This document shows, piece by piece, positions 11,901-22,434 of a DNA stretch of 64,000 bases. The DNA is from Argopecten irradians (Eukaryota; Mollusca; Bivalvia; Pectinida; Pectinidae): positions 62,641,567 through 62,705,566 of the forward strand of contig NC_091135.1 in NCBI RefSeq assembly GCF_041381155.1, given 5' to 3'. Within the stretch, counting starts at the first letter, position 1, and every line of letters begins with the position of its first letter. The translations under genes and the position numbers were made by a program. The notes under the pieces are model-generated. The model was not told the DNA's origin. It ran no database searches and worked only from the letters and a program-made list of their open reading frames with translations.

Positions 11901-14900
11901 GGCCATCTTGTTAACCGATTGGTCCCAAAATGCAATATGCACAACTAGGCCCCTAGGGGAACTTACATGTGAAATTTGAGAAAGATCCCTTCAGTACAAT
12001 CTGAGAAATAGCGGTAACAAACTTTAAATATCAAAATCCAAGATGGCTGCCTGGCGGCCATTTTGTTAACCGATTGATCCCAAAATACAATATGCACAAC
12101 TAGGGCCCTAGGGGAACCTACATATGAAATTTGAGAAACATCCCTTCAGTACTTTCTGATAAATAGCGGTAACAAGAATTGTTAACGGACGGAAGGACGG
12201 ACGGACGGAAGGACGGACGGACGGACGACGGACCACGGACAAAAAGCGATTTGAATAGCCCACCATCTGTTGATGGTGGGCTAAAAAGTCAACTACAATA
12301 ACTGCTTCAGATAAAAAGTCAACTACAATAGCTGCTTCAGATAAAGACTATTTTCTATTTATTCTACTTTACCTCTCTGATATATCTTGTATGATAGCAG
12401 CAAGTGGTCTATTCTGAAATAAAAATAGTTCACATATTATTTACAATGATCAACAACAACCTGAAATTATTTCAAATAACAGATGAATGGCCTTATACGT
12501 GTACACAGTTGCCGGTACAATATGTAAAATGAAATATGGCAGGAAACTTTTATCAGGTAAAATGTATATACATGCACTTGATTAAGGAGGCGGATGAAAG
12601 CCAGAGTACCAAGAGAAAATTCAAAAACCATTGACATTCGACATTTTGTCAGTACTTGATAACTGCACCCACTTGGGAACCAGAAGTAGATGTGATTTAA
12701 TACACATTTATAGATACATATGTGTTGACCAACCATACATACATGTATTAGCTAATCCAGCTTTATTTGTCCTAAGGAGAATTTCCTGTTAACTCTTCAG
12801 TAAGAGCAGCAGACCAAATATAAGCAGCAGCTGGGGGTCACAGCTATAGCGTTTCTTAGAAATAGAACTTGGATTTGAATGTCTTCTGGGGCAAACGTAT
12901 TTGAAAAGAAGTGATTATGAGGGAGTAGAGTAAGCATATACACATACCTTATATATATTGGTACATTCTAGCTTCTGATAGAATATTGCGATCACTGTAA
13001 ATGCTCAGGGATCAATATAATGTAGCAGGTGTTGAAACTGCTAAACTAGTTGACCTTCATCAAACACTATTTACATCTACCTATTCCGAATTTGCATATT
13101 ACAGTGTTTCGGAGAAAAACGACCTGGATTGCGCTCACGAAATAATGACGTAACAATCGATACCTATCTGCAAGGGAGCGAACTCTTTAATATGCAAAGA
13201 CGGAATAGCTCGTTACCTGTCAACCTTCGAAACTAAGTTACTTATTATGTACGTAGCTATAATCACCCGGATCAGCCAGATCGTGAACCATTTACACTTT
13301 TCCTCCCTTTTTTTCTATAGTCTTTATGTTACCCTAATGACTTTAAGTGGAATTTGACAGGGTTGATCATCTAGTAACCTGCAGGTTACTCAATCTGGCT
13401 CATGTTCAAAGGTCTCGAGTTTAACCACGGTCAGACAGCTACATTTTCTCCTCTCTTGTTACAAAATTGGAAAGCTTGCCAACCCCTGGCCTGTTTCAAG
13501 TATTCATTTGGAGTACTGTGTATGCTTATATAATTAACAGCAGAATGAAGTGACAAAGACTTGGAAAAAGGAAGGAGAATTGTGTAGCCATTCATTGATG
13601 ACCATGTAGCTCAATCTGCAGGGCATCTGGCATGGCTAGTATTCTAAGGTCCTAGTCTCCTAGGTTTAAATCCCAGTTTGCTTTCTACATTTTCTCATCT
13701 CCTGTTACAGACTCAACTTGTGTAATGCATTTAGTATTAATCCATATTATGCATTTATTGCCCTGGTGATATGAAGACATAACGATTTGTTTACCCAAGG
13801 CAGACATATTTCCAAAGGGCGTAGCCCGAGGTAAATATTATCTGCTGTGAGTAAACAAATCATCATGTCTTCCTACTGTCAGAGCAATAAATTGTTCATT
13901 AAACAGAAAAAATAAAGTTTTTCTCATGCCACAATACAAGCCTAACTTTAGCTAGAATTGAAGCTGTTTGCATGCCCAAACACTATTGGGCTAACATTAC
14001 AGTTATTGGAAATCAGAAGTTAGACCTATCCTTTATTATATACCTTTCAGCCGGGTACGAATTGGTCCCTATGTGTCGTAGTGGAGCACTGTCTCCGAAA
14101 ATCACTCGGGTACAGTTTTCTATACTTTTTTGTAGGTTTCCGATTATTTTATGCGCATACATATGCATTTACATATCATTTTTGTCCAAAATAAACATAA
14201 CTACCATTCTTAATATCTAACGTATCGCTTACAACACGTCAAATTCACAATTTGCGGACTTGCCGTATAAATTCCCTTCAGAAGACCTTCATATGTATTA
14301 TGTAAAAAAAATAATGCCTCAATGAGACGTCTCTCGATCAATCAGTGATTGTGATTCACCGGTGAGGAATAATAATATGTATACAATTATGGCCTGCTCA
14401 TAGTACCGTATGAAATATGAGAGTCTCAGATATGCATGCTTTACCATTTGCGACGCAATATACAAGGGTTTCAATATTCCAAAAGATGTTGGTAAAATAT
14501 GATTTACTTTTGTTTAGTAATGTACCCTTCCTGTGATTATGACATCACAAAAATCACGTAACAACCACCGGAAGGTTGGATTAATCGAAGGTAAATTGTA
14601 TTTCACCCACATCCTTTCGGTTCTCAAAACTGCCATATTGCATGCACGACTTTACATATTCAGTCCTGCTGTATGTACAATATTACAACTGCAATATATG
14701 AATACATGTATTTATTATTTTAAAGAATCAAACAACATCTTTTATATTACTTTATATTAAACTTCAGGTACATATCATGATATACATTACACAACGTGTA
14801 CCATAGGACGCATATTGTAATAATCATATAATATATGATGTAATTATGTCATTGACAAAGATAAGTCCAACGACTTTTGTCTGATTCGCTAAACATATTC

Positions 14901-15119
14901 TTATTGGTGACAGAATTATCCTACACAGAAATAGTTTGAAATTGTAAAGAGAATGAGACATTTATTTCCGATTCTTCCGCCAGAAAAGGTACCTACTTGA
15001 TCAAGTTCAAGAAACAATGCCTGTTCTCCCGCTCGTGTCACAGCAACTTTCTTGATGTTTTCCTGTTGATTCTTGGCAGAAATACGGGAGTTAATGGGCA
15101 AAATCTTCGGAGTATCCAT
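5938..15119 (-). CDS. ELMO-family engulfment and cell motility protein, 5' part (7 exons)
   Basis: Seven minus-strand exons: 14997-15119, 12373-12413, 8842-8917, 8046-8096, 7537-7706, 6264-6363 and 5938-6023. All have GT/AG borders, and their phases join without a break (647 nt, about 215 residues). Matches to animal ELMO1/2 recalled from knowledge include LELDQNRPLAAIIQDISERW (human MEIDQKKPLSAIIKEVCDGW), TERNRSEISNGNVLQLTSSP, LESLKKLASLSSDGTFAMEF and FVALMDHGVVSWDVLQVDF. This covers the N-terminal Ras-binding-like domain and the start of the ELMO armadillo region. ELMO proteins act in the cytoplasm as partners of DOCK-family exchange factors for Rac in engulfment and migration. The start is taken at MDTPKI; an in-frame ATG 33 nt upstream is possible. 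The ELMO, PH and PxxP C-terminal parts (about 500 residues) were not found, and the final donor GTAAGTA implies they lie further left, outside the window. ELMO1, 2 and 3 cannot be told apart here. Confidence 0.88.
6684..7462 (+). mobile_element. pearl-like element, family A (short copy)
   Basis: The 5' end CAAGAGATCCCAGCGGGATC forms a hairpin and is followed by GGCGCCCACC. About four core monomers of roughly 155 bp follow (CCAAGATGG...GGCCATCTTG...ATATGCACAACTAGG). The 3' end carries GACAGACAGCGATTTG and the hairpin GCCCACCATC/GATGGCGGGC, then TAAAAA. The two ends are complementary to each other. This fits the known bivalve pearl-like, tandem-repeat-cored, Helitron-related non-autonomous elements. 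It sits in an ELMO intron. Confidence 0.8.
8170..8760 (+). pseudogene. non-LTR retrotransposon (Jockey-like) reverse transcriptase 3' remnant
   Basis: Broken plus-strand frames read LGFTKRKSFTQMSVL and TLVRSQLEYC, the thumb region of Jockey/CR1-type reverse transcriptases. After a frame change come VPSRNLRSSRSNQFYY, SILNRIPSCF and a short C-terminal tail, the usual end of such ORF2 proteins. Stops and frameshifts interrupt it, so it is a dead fragment. It lies in the ELMO intron between the exons at 8046 and 8842, antisense to that gene. Confidence 0.7.
9110..9343. repeat. 30-bp minisatellite, left half
   Basis: About eight copies of a 30-bp unit containing AAAAAGTCAACTACAATAAC and TGCTTCAGAT, nearly identical. 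The array is interrupted by a family A pearl-like element (9344-12284) and resumes at 12285. Confidence 0.95.
9344..12284 (+). mobile_element. pearl-like element, family A (long copy, 17 monomers)
   Basis: Begins CAAGAGATCCCAGAGGGATC (hairpin) and GGCACCCACC, and ends with the hairpin GCCCACCATC...GATGGTGGGCT plus AAAA. The core has 17 monomers of about 155 bp, each marked by CCAAGATGG. Two blocks near 9655-10755 and 10759-11860 repeat at an offset of 1104 bp, so the core grew by duplicating groups of seven monomers. A (GGAC/GGAAGGAC)n tract follows the core. The element is inserted inside the 30-bp minisatellite. It has no ORF of its own; the 64-codon frames are shadows of the monomer. Confidence 0.88.
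12184..12238. repeat. ACGG/AAGG microsatellite of the pearl-like element
   Basis: GGACGGAAGGACGGACGGAC-type tract between the tandem core and the 3' hairpin. An ACGG-type microsatellite at this position is a recognised trait of bivalve pearl elements. A reduced version is present in the copy ending at 37134. Confidence 0.9.
12285..12345. repeat. 30-bp minisatellite, right half
   Basis: Two further copies of the 30-bp unit found at 9110-9343. On the minus (ELMO) strand the array begins 28 nt after the 5' splice site of the exon at 12373-12413. Confidence 0.93.
13081..13208. mobile_element. 128-bp MITE
   Basis: Terminal inverted repeats CTATTCCGAATTTGCATATT and TAATATGCAAAGACGGAATAG bound a short GC-richer centre. 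No ORF. No clear target-site duplication. Confidence 0.65.
13375..13475 (+). mobile_element. degenerate tRNA-derived SINE
   Basis: A weak A-box-like stretch (TTACTCAATCTGG), a weak B-box-like stretch (TCGAGTTTAACCACGG), then the SINE body motif TACATTTTCTCCTCTCTTGT shared with the copies at 13600, 40490 and 41404. Confidence 0.5.
13600..13715 (+). mobile_element. tRNA-derived SINE
   Basis: An A box (TAGCTCAATCTGCAGGGCATC-like, at about 13607) and a B box (AGGTTTAAATCCC, at about 13662) are spaced as in a tRNA head. They are followed by CTACATTTTCTCATCTCCTG, the body of the family also seen at 40490 and 41404 on the minus strand. Confidence 0.65.
13752..13892. mobile_element. foldback MITE
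   Basis: Left arm TTTATTGC, GAAGACAT, GATTTGTTTAC, GGCAGA, ATATTT; right arm carries the reverse complements in the same order, ending GAGCAATAAA. The centre is CCAAAGGGCGTAGCCCGAGG. A long imperfect inverted repeat with no ORF. Confidence 0.7.
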
Positions 15120-15152
15120 CGTGATTCTAATATAAAATCTTAAGACATCCAA

Positions 15153-16191
15153 TGACCCTTACTTAACCCACATTCAAAGTTGATTTGGAGAGGTGAATTC
15201 GTCCGAACTGTCAGAAGTGTTATATAGATTATCTATCTAATTTCGATATTGTGCAAAGATTAAATGGATATAAATATTTAAGTGTGTACTCAATACTACT
15301 CTGGAAAGTCCATTTGATCGCTCCATTGCCTGTTAACCCATCATCTTCATCACTTTTACAACAGTTGTTGCTTTTCTCTTCCCCTTTCCCTTTCAGCTTC
15401 CTGTTTTCATCTTCCTCATCTGCGTCAAACTGGCGCTTGAAGTGTGGGGCTCCATTGGGGGGAATGTTAGTTTAGCGGGAAATATGAATTTCTAATTATT
15501 TACTGCTTTGTAAATGGGTTTCATATGTTTTGGTTCTGACCGTTAAAATGATTATTAGATAAACATACAATAATTAATTGATAAATTAAACAATTCTATA
15601 CCAAAGACTGAGTAGAGATGAGAAATCCCAAGTTATAATAATATAATCGCCTTTTATGATCATGCAATGGGAGCAGTAATGCTCTACCTGCAGGGCCTTA
15701 GATCAAATACATATGTGAAATAAAACATTTGAAATGAGAATTTGATGACTTTTTTTCACATTTACAACGATTGTGAAAGTAGTACGTTATAATTACGCAT
15801 GCCCAATGACACAGATGAGAAGGATAAGTCACTTGGAGTTTTGGACAAACATGTCACAAGTGCATTTGTGTTTGTGTACTGACCATAATGGTGGGAGACG
15901 ACTGATTTTCCTTTGATATCCGCTGCATGGTGCAGCCTTTGATGCTAGCTTGTGGGGGGTGAGGGTTAGCGCCTTACTTTCTGAAGCGGACCGTCATTTC
16001 ATGAGATGTCATATTTTTTTAATGAAAATTTACGACATTTCTCCTAAATCTTCCATCCTTAAAGCAAGGATTAGACATCGCAAAATTTATTAAGATTTAC
16101 CTTGGTGTTTCATTTGATTTGATAGGACAACATTTTTTGAGAAAAATGGTTTTTATTCCTGGTTCAACTAGGCGTCTCACGTGGTGTTTAT
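15153..16191. other. intergenic stretch without recognised features
   Basis: Region upstream of the ELMO start. It is AT-rich with a few pyrimidine runs near 15340-15420. I see no convincing ORF, repeat or promoter motif. Confidence 0.5.
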
Positions 16192-16429
16192 AGGCCAAAA
16201 AAAATATATATGTCTGTTTAGAATTACATTGACAAAAAAAATAGGTCCGGTAGGTGGGATTTTTTTAATGTCTTTCACTCTAAAATAATGGCCGGAACCA
16301 GAGACTGAGATCGAAATTGTGATTTTCAAAAAAAATTTCGTAGAAAAGTGGGGAAAAAAATTAGAGTCAGGGGGTAAAAAATTAGGGTCGGTCTGGTAAC
16401 CCTAAACAGACATATTTTTTTTTTGGCCT
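16192..16429. mobile_element. MITE with about 30-bp TIRs
   Basis: AGGCCAAAAAAAATATATAT plus GTCTGTTTAG on the left is mirrored by CTAAACAGACATATTTTTTT ... GGCCT on the right. The interior has GGTCCGGTAGGTGGG and GGGTCGGTCTGG motifs. No ORF, and the target-site duplication is unclear. Confidence 0.7.
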
Positions 16430-16948
16430 TAGTAGTGATCAGAGACAAATCCTTCTCACTTATAAATCTTTACTCATGCTAATCTGTTGTTGGTCCTGAT
16501 GATAAGTGCAATTTTGGGTGATCTGTATGGATGTACTTTTTTATAGACAGGGTTAAGTTAGCTACTTTGAGATCTCTCAACTATAGGCTGCACTCCAAAT
16601 AATAAATTCATTCTGACATTTATTTAAGCGTATTAAGTGGAGAATGGAATACTATATTGCAGAAATCCAATTTTCTATATATAAAGATAATATATATATT
16701 ACCTATATATAAGAAATAAAAACAATTACCACTGATGAAGTAACGCGAGCACTTTTGCCCCATTCAAGGGAGCTCTTCAAACTACTATATACATGTATAT
16801 GTTTAAAAAAGAAAACACACTAGACTTCATTGCTATGCCTTACTGCCTCCACAGGCATCTTCAGGCGAATCCTTAAGTGTTATATATATATTCAATCACT
16901 GAGTTCTCATCCAATGAAAAGCCAAAACCATTGAATTATACAGTTTTA

Positions 16949-17149
16949 ATGTCAGTTTTGATGAACGGTGATATCCAAGATTACGCTCCAGGACCGCCTA
17001 GAGACGACGTAAATGAAGCGGCAAACTTGCAAGATCAGATCAATGTGGGTAAACTACGATTCACCGTCGATATAAGTCCCACCTCTGATGTCCTAAAAAT
17101 CAAATCAAAACATGAGGTCACAATTATTAGAAGATGTGCACGTGACTAG
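16949..17149 (+). CDS. small ORF, unknown (possible exon)
   Basis: An open frame of 66 codons if started at the internal ATG giving MSVLMNGDIQDYAPGPPRDD; an upstream ATG at 16877 would give 90. The middle (DDVNEAANLQDQINVGKLRF) has a mixed, soluble-protein-like composition that stands out from the AT-driven frames around it. It ends at a TAG after CARD. I do not recognise the sequence and saw no clear splice sites. It lies in single-copy DNA upstream of the ELMO start on the opposite strand. It may be chance. Confidence 0.25.
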   Translation: MSVLMNGDIQDYAPGPPRDDVNEAANLQDQINVGKLRFTVDISPTSDVLKIKSKHEVTIIRRCARD

Positions 17150-18350
17150 TTGACTGCAAATTGTATTTTACTGTAGATGTAAGCAATCTCAGATTTCTGA
17201 AAACTGTTGCAGCTATTCGAACTGCATGCACATAAAATGTGAGCTCGTGGCAAGATACATGTGTACCTATTAGGAAAACTTTACAGGACTATAGGGCCTT
17301 CAGCAATAAAGTCAACCAACAAATTAAAATAAATTAAATTCCTCTGCTTCATTCTAAAACTTGGGATTACCTCCCCTAGTTTGGAATTAATGTCAGTTTA
17401 CCTGGTATTATAATGATTGCTCTAATGTTATGTCCCCTGCCTGTTAAATGTAAGGCCTCTCCTCTTCATAGATACTAACTCAAATCAACTACAGTATACA
17501 TGCTAGTCTGGCAGTTAAATCTGTGGGAAAGTCTTGAAATGGCAAGGACACAAGAAAAACAGATGTACAAAATTATTATAATAATATGTTTATTTTGTTT
17601 ATTTCTAAATAAAAGCAGAAACTAATCGCATATATGTATAGGAAGGTAACAATGTCAGACCTTGAAAAAATCTTGAAAAACCCTTCAACCCAAATTGACA
17701 TACACTGCCCTGCAAAGTTTTGTTACACTTGCGTTTTTACAAATATACATAAACTACGGGAATATGTAAACCTTGTTATTGCAGGCATTGGTATTCATTA
17801 TATATCTACTTACCGGGGTATTTATCTTTTCAAACTCATTAATTGCATTTTGGAGAGTTTTCTTAGAGATAAATTGCCAGCAAATTTTAACAAATGTAAC
17901 AGAACTTTTGGAACATCACAGTTCTTTGGATTATTGAGATTTTAGCATATAATCACCAAACCATTGACCTGGAATAAAGGCTAAGGTCATTCAATCGAAA
18001 AGCCATCATGAAAGACTAGGTCTTCACCATTTTCTTTGAAACTACTGAGTAGCTACTCAGTCCATCCTGCCTCTGGCAAGTCTCTTGGTTATTGAGTAAA
18101 GATCATCTGAAACTTTTGATTTTTGATCTTAAGGTGTCCATCAAAAATTTCATAAATATTCCTGCATCTTTTTACTCGCAACATCCTCAGTAAATCATGA
18201 TAGTCAGCCCACACAAAAAGATAATCCACTAATCATCTTCCCTGTAACAAAACAAAAAGATAATCAACTTATCATCTTCCCTGTAACAAAAAAAATATAT
18301 GTACACTGTAGAAGCATACTACTAAAAAATATACCATGTGAAAAAAAATA
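17150..18350. other. AT-rich stretch without recognised genes
   Basis: A 103-codon frame at 17634-17945 looks like chance: hydrophobic, AT-driven and without family resemblance. A short imperfect duplication (ATCATCTTCCCTGTAACAAA) lies at 18230-18290. Nothing else seen. Confidence 0.5.
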
Positions 18351-21300
18351 CAAGAGGCCCAGAGGGCCTGTATCGCTCACCTGGTTTGTAATACCAAGTA
18401 ATGTTCTGAATACAGGTTCATTGTTTCTTTTCTGAAGGAATTGTAATGTTAACCTCTAAATCCCCTATTGGGCCCCACCCCTCCTGCCCCCGGGGGGTCA
18501 GAGCCAAAATTTATGCAAGTTCTGTTCCCCTTCCCCAAAGGATGTTTGTGGCCAAATTTGGTTACATTCCATTCAGAATTCTATGACTAGTAGCGATTTA
18601 AAGGATTTACCTCTATTACCCCTATTGGGCCCCGCCCCTCCTGCCCCCGGGGGACCAGAGCAAAAATTTATGCAAATTCTGTTCCCCTTCCCCCAAGGAT
18701 GTTTGTGGCCAAATTTGGTTACAATCCATGCAGAACTCTATGACTAGTAGCGATTTAAAGGATTTACCTCTATTTCCCCTATTGGGCCCCGCCCCTCCTT
18801 CCCCCGGGGGGTCAGAGTCAAAATTTATACAAGTTCTGTTCCCCTACCCCAAAGGATGTTTGTGGCCAAATTTGGTTACATTCCATGCAGAACTCTATGA
18901 CCAGTAGCAATTTAAAGGATTTACCTCTATTTCCCCTATTGGGCCCCGCCCCTCCTTCCCCCGGGGGGTCAGAGCCAAAATTTATACAAGTTCTGTTCCC
19001 CTTCCCCCAAAGATGTTTATGGCCAAATTTGGTCACAATCCAAGCAAAACTCTAGGACAAGAAGTGATTTATAGGATTTACCTCTATTTCCCCTATTGAG
19101 CCCCACCTGTCCTGAACTCGGGGGGCCAGAGTCAAAATTTATACAAGTTCTGTTCCCCTTCCCCAAAGGATGTTTGTGGCCAAATTTGGTTACAATCTAT
19201 GCAGAACTCTATGACAAGTAGCGATTTAAAGGATTTACCTCTATTTCCCATATTGGGCCCCGCCCCTCCTGCCCCCGGGGGACCAGAGCAAAAATTTATG
19301 CAAGTTCTGTTCCCCTTCCCCAAAGGATGTTTGTGGCCAAATTTGGTTACATTCCATTCAGAATTCTATGACTAGTAGAGATTTAAAGGATTTACCTCTA
19401 TTACCCCTATTGGGCCCCGCCCCTCCTGCCCCCGGGGGACCAGAGCAAAAATTTATGCAAATTCTGTTCCCCTTCCCCCAAGGATGTTTGTGGCCAAATT
19501 TGGTTACAATCCATGCAGAACTCTATGACTAGTAGCGATTTAAAGGATTTACCTCTATTTCCCCTATTGGGCCCCGCCCCTCCTTCCCCCGGGGGGTCAG
19601 AGTCAAAATTTATACAAGTTCTGTTCCCCTACCCCAAAGGATGTTTGTGGCCAAATTTGGTTACATTCCATGCAGAACTCTATGACCAGTAGCAATTTAA
19701 AGGATTTACCTCTATTTCCCCTATTGGGCCCCGCCCCTCCTTCCCCCGGGGGGTCAGAGCAAAAATTTATGCAAATTCTGTTCCCCTTCCCCCAAGGATG
19801 TTTGTGGCTAATTTTGGTTACAATCCATGCAGAACTCTAGGACAAGTAGCGATTTAAAGGATTTACCTCTATTACCCCTATTGGGCCCCGCCCCTCTTGC
19901 CCCCGGGTGGTCAGAGCCAAAATTTATACAAGGTCTGTTCCCCCTCCCCGAATGATATTTGTGGCCAAATTTGGTTACATTCCATTCAGAACTCTATGAC
20001 TAGTAGCGATTTAAATGATTTACCTCTATTTCCCCTATTGGACCCTGCCCCTCCTGCCCCCAGGGGACCAGAGTCAAAATTTATACCAGTTCTGTTCCCC
20101 TTCCCCCAAGGATTTTGTGGCCGAATTTGGTTACATTCCATTCAGAATTCTATGGCTAGTAGCGATTTAAAGGATTTACCTCTATTACCCCTATTGGGCC
20201 CCGCCCCTCCTGCCCCCGGGGGATCAGAGCCATAATTTATACAAGTTCTGTTCCCCTTCCCCCAAGGATGTTTGTGGCCAAATTTGGTTACAATCCATGC
20301 AGAGCTCTATGACAAGTAGCGATTTAAAGGATTTACCTCTATTACCCCCTATTGGGCCCCGCCCCTCCTGCCCCCGGGGGGTCAGAGCCAAAATTTATAC
20401 AAGTTCTGTTCCCCTTCCCCCAAGGATGTTTGTGGCCAAATTTGGTTACATTCCATTCAGAACTCTATGACTTGTAGCGATTTAAAGGATTTACCTCTAT
20501 TTCCCCTTAAAGGCCCCGCACCTCCTGCCCCCGGTGGATCAGAGCCAGAATTTATACAAGTTCTGTTCCCCTTTCCCAAAGGATGTTTGTGGCCAAATTT
20601 GGTTACAATCCATGCAGAACTCTATGACTAGTAGCGATTTAAAGGATTTACCTCTATTTCCCCTATTGGGCCCGACCCCTCCTGCCCATCCCCCGGGGGG
20701 TCAGAGCCAAAATTTATACAAGTTCTGTTCCCCTTCCCCAAAGGATGTTTGTGGCCAAATTTGGTTACATTCCATTCAGAGCTCTATGACAAGTAGCGAT
20801 TTAAATGATTTACCTCTATTTTCCCTATAGGGCCCCGCCCCTCCTGCCCCCGGGGGATCAGAGCCATAATTTATACAAGTTCTGTTCCCCTTCCCCCAAG
20901 GATGTTTGTGGCCAAATTTGGTTACAATCCATGCAGAACTCTATGACTAGTAGCGATTTAAAGGATTTACCTCTATTACCCCTATTGGGCCCCGCCCCTC
21001 CTGCCCCCGGAGGATCAGAGTCAAAATTTAAACAAGTTCTGTTCCCCTTCCCCCAAGGATGTTTGTGGCTAATTTTGGTTACAATCCATGCAGAACTCTA
21101 TGACAAGTAGCGATTTAAAGGATTTACCTCTATTTCCCCTTAAAGGCCCCGCACCTCCTGCCCCCGGTGGATCAGAGCCAGAATTTATACAAGTTCTGTT
21201 CCCCTTTCCCAAAGGATGTTTGTGGCCAAATTTGGTTACAATCCATGCAGAACTCTATGACTAGTAGCGATTTAAAGGATTTACCTCTATTTCCCCTATT

Positions 21301-22262
21301 GGGCCCCGCCCCTCCTTCCCCCGGGGGGTCAGAGTCAAAATTTATACAAGTTCTGTTCCCCTTTCCCAAAGGATGTTTGTGGCCAAATTTGGTTACATTC
21401 CATGCAGAGCTCTATGACAAGTAGCGATTTAAAGGATTTACCTCTATTACCCCTATTGGGCCCCGCCCCTCCTGCCCCCAGGGGGTCAGAGCCAAAATTT
21501 ATACAAGTTCTGTTCCCCCTCCCCCAAGGAGGTTTGTGGTCAAATTTGGTTACAATCCATGCAGAACTCTAGGACAAGTAGCGATTTATACGATTTACCT
21601 CTATTTCCCCTATTGGGCCCTGCCCCTCCTGCCCCCAGGGGGACCAGAGCCAAAATTTAAACAAGTTCTGTTCCCCCTCCCCCAAGGATGTTTGTGGCCG
21701 AATTTGGTTACAATTCATGAAGAGCTCTAGGACAAGTAGCGATTTATAGGATTTACCTCTATTTCCCCTATTGGGCCCTGCCCCTCCTGCCCCCAGGGGA
21801 GGACAGAGCAAAAATTTATACAAGTTCTGTTCCCCCTCCCCCAAGGATGTTTGTGGCCAAATTTGGTTACAATCCATGCAGAACTCTATGACTAGTAGCA
21901 ATTTTAAGGAAATGTTACATGGGGTCATGGTAGCTATCTTTGATTTGGGATCAACCAGAGATCATTTCAGGATCTTTCCATGCAAGTTTCAGCTAAATTA
22001 CACAGGTAGAATTTGAGAAGTTCAAAATGTGTTTTCAATGAGGAGGCTGTGATGGCCATCTTGGATTTCGGATCAACCTGCAAAATGACAACGCATGGTT
22101 GGGACCATGTCGGGATCATTTCATGTATGTTTCAGCTAAATCGCACTGGTAGAACTTGAGAAGAAGTTCAAAATGTGAAAAGTTAACGCACAGCTCATGA
22201 CGGACAGTTGCACAGCGGACGACGAAGGACGAAACATGATGACTATACATGTAGGTCATCCT
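18351..22262 (+). mobile_element. pearl-like element, family B (long copy, about 22 monomers)
   Basis: The 5' hairpin CAAGAGGCCCAGAGGGCC is followed by TGTATCGCTCACCTGG. The core has about 22 monomers of roughly 156 bp with GGGCCCCGCCCCTCCTGCCC, CAAAATTTATACAAGTTCTG and GGATGTTTGTGGCCAAATTT. Blocks near 18580 and 19362 repeat at an offset of about 782 bp (five monomers). The tail (21900-22262) has GGCCATCTTGGATTTCGG, a decayed ACGG-like tract and a final weak hairpin. Frames of about 60-120 codons on both strands are shadows of the monomer. Confidence 0.85.
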
Positions 22263-22434
22263 GATCCTTAAATATTTTTTTTTAAAATCAATTTGTGCAA
22301 GAACCTGCATGAATAAAAAAAATTTAATTTGATATAGAAGTTGTCCCAAATATCTATGAAAAAGTTGTATGACATCGAAAATTAAAACTTCTTTCATAAT
22401 TTAAAATAAACAACAATACATCTGCAAAATACAA

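Noticed and set aside
17634..17945. 103-codon plus-strand ORF
   Set aside because: No domain or motif, composition typical of chance frames in AT-rich DNA, and no splice sites or neighbours supporting it.
18818..21928. Repeated 60-119 codon frames (for example MTKFGHKH...) on both strands
   Set aside because: They come from the 156-bp family B monomer and are open on both strands at once.
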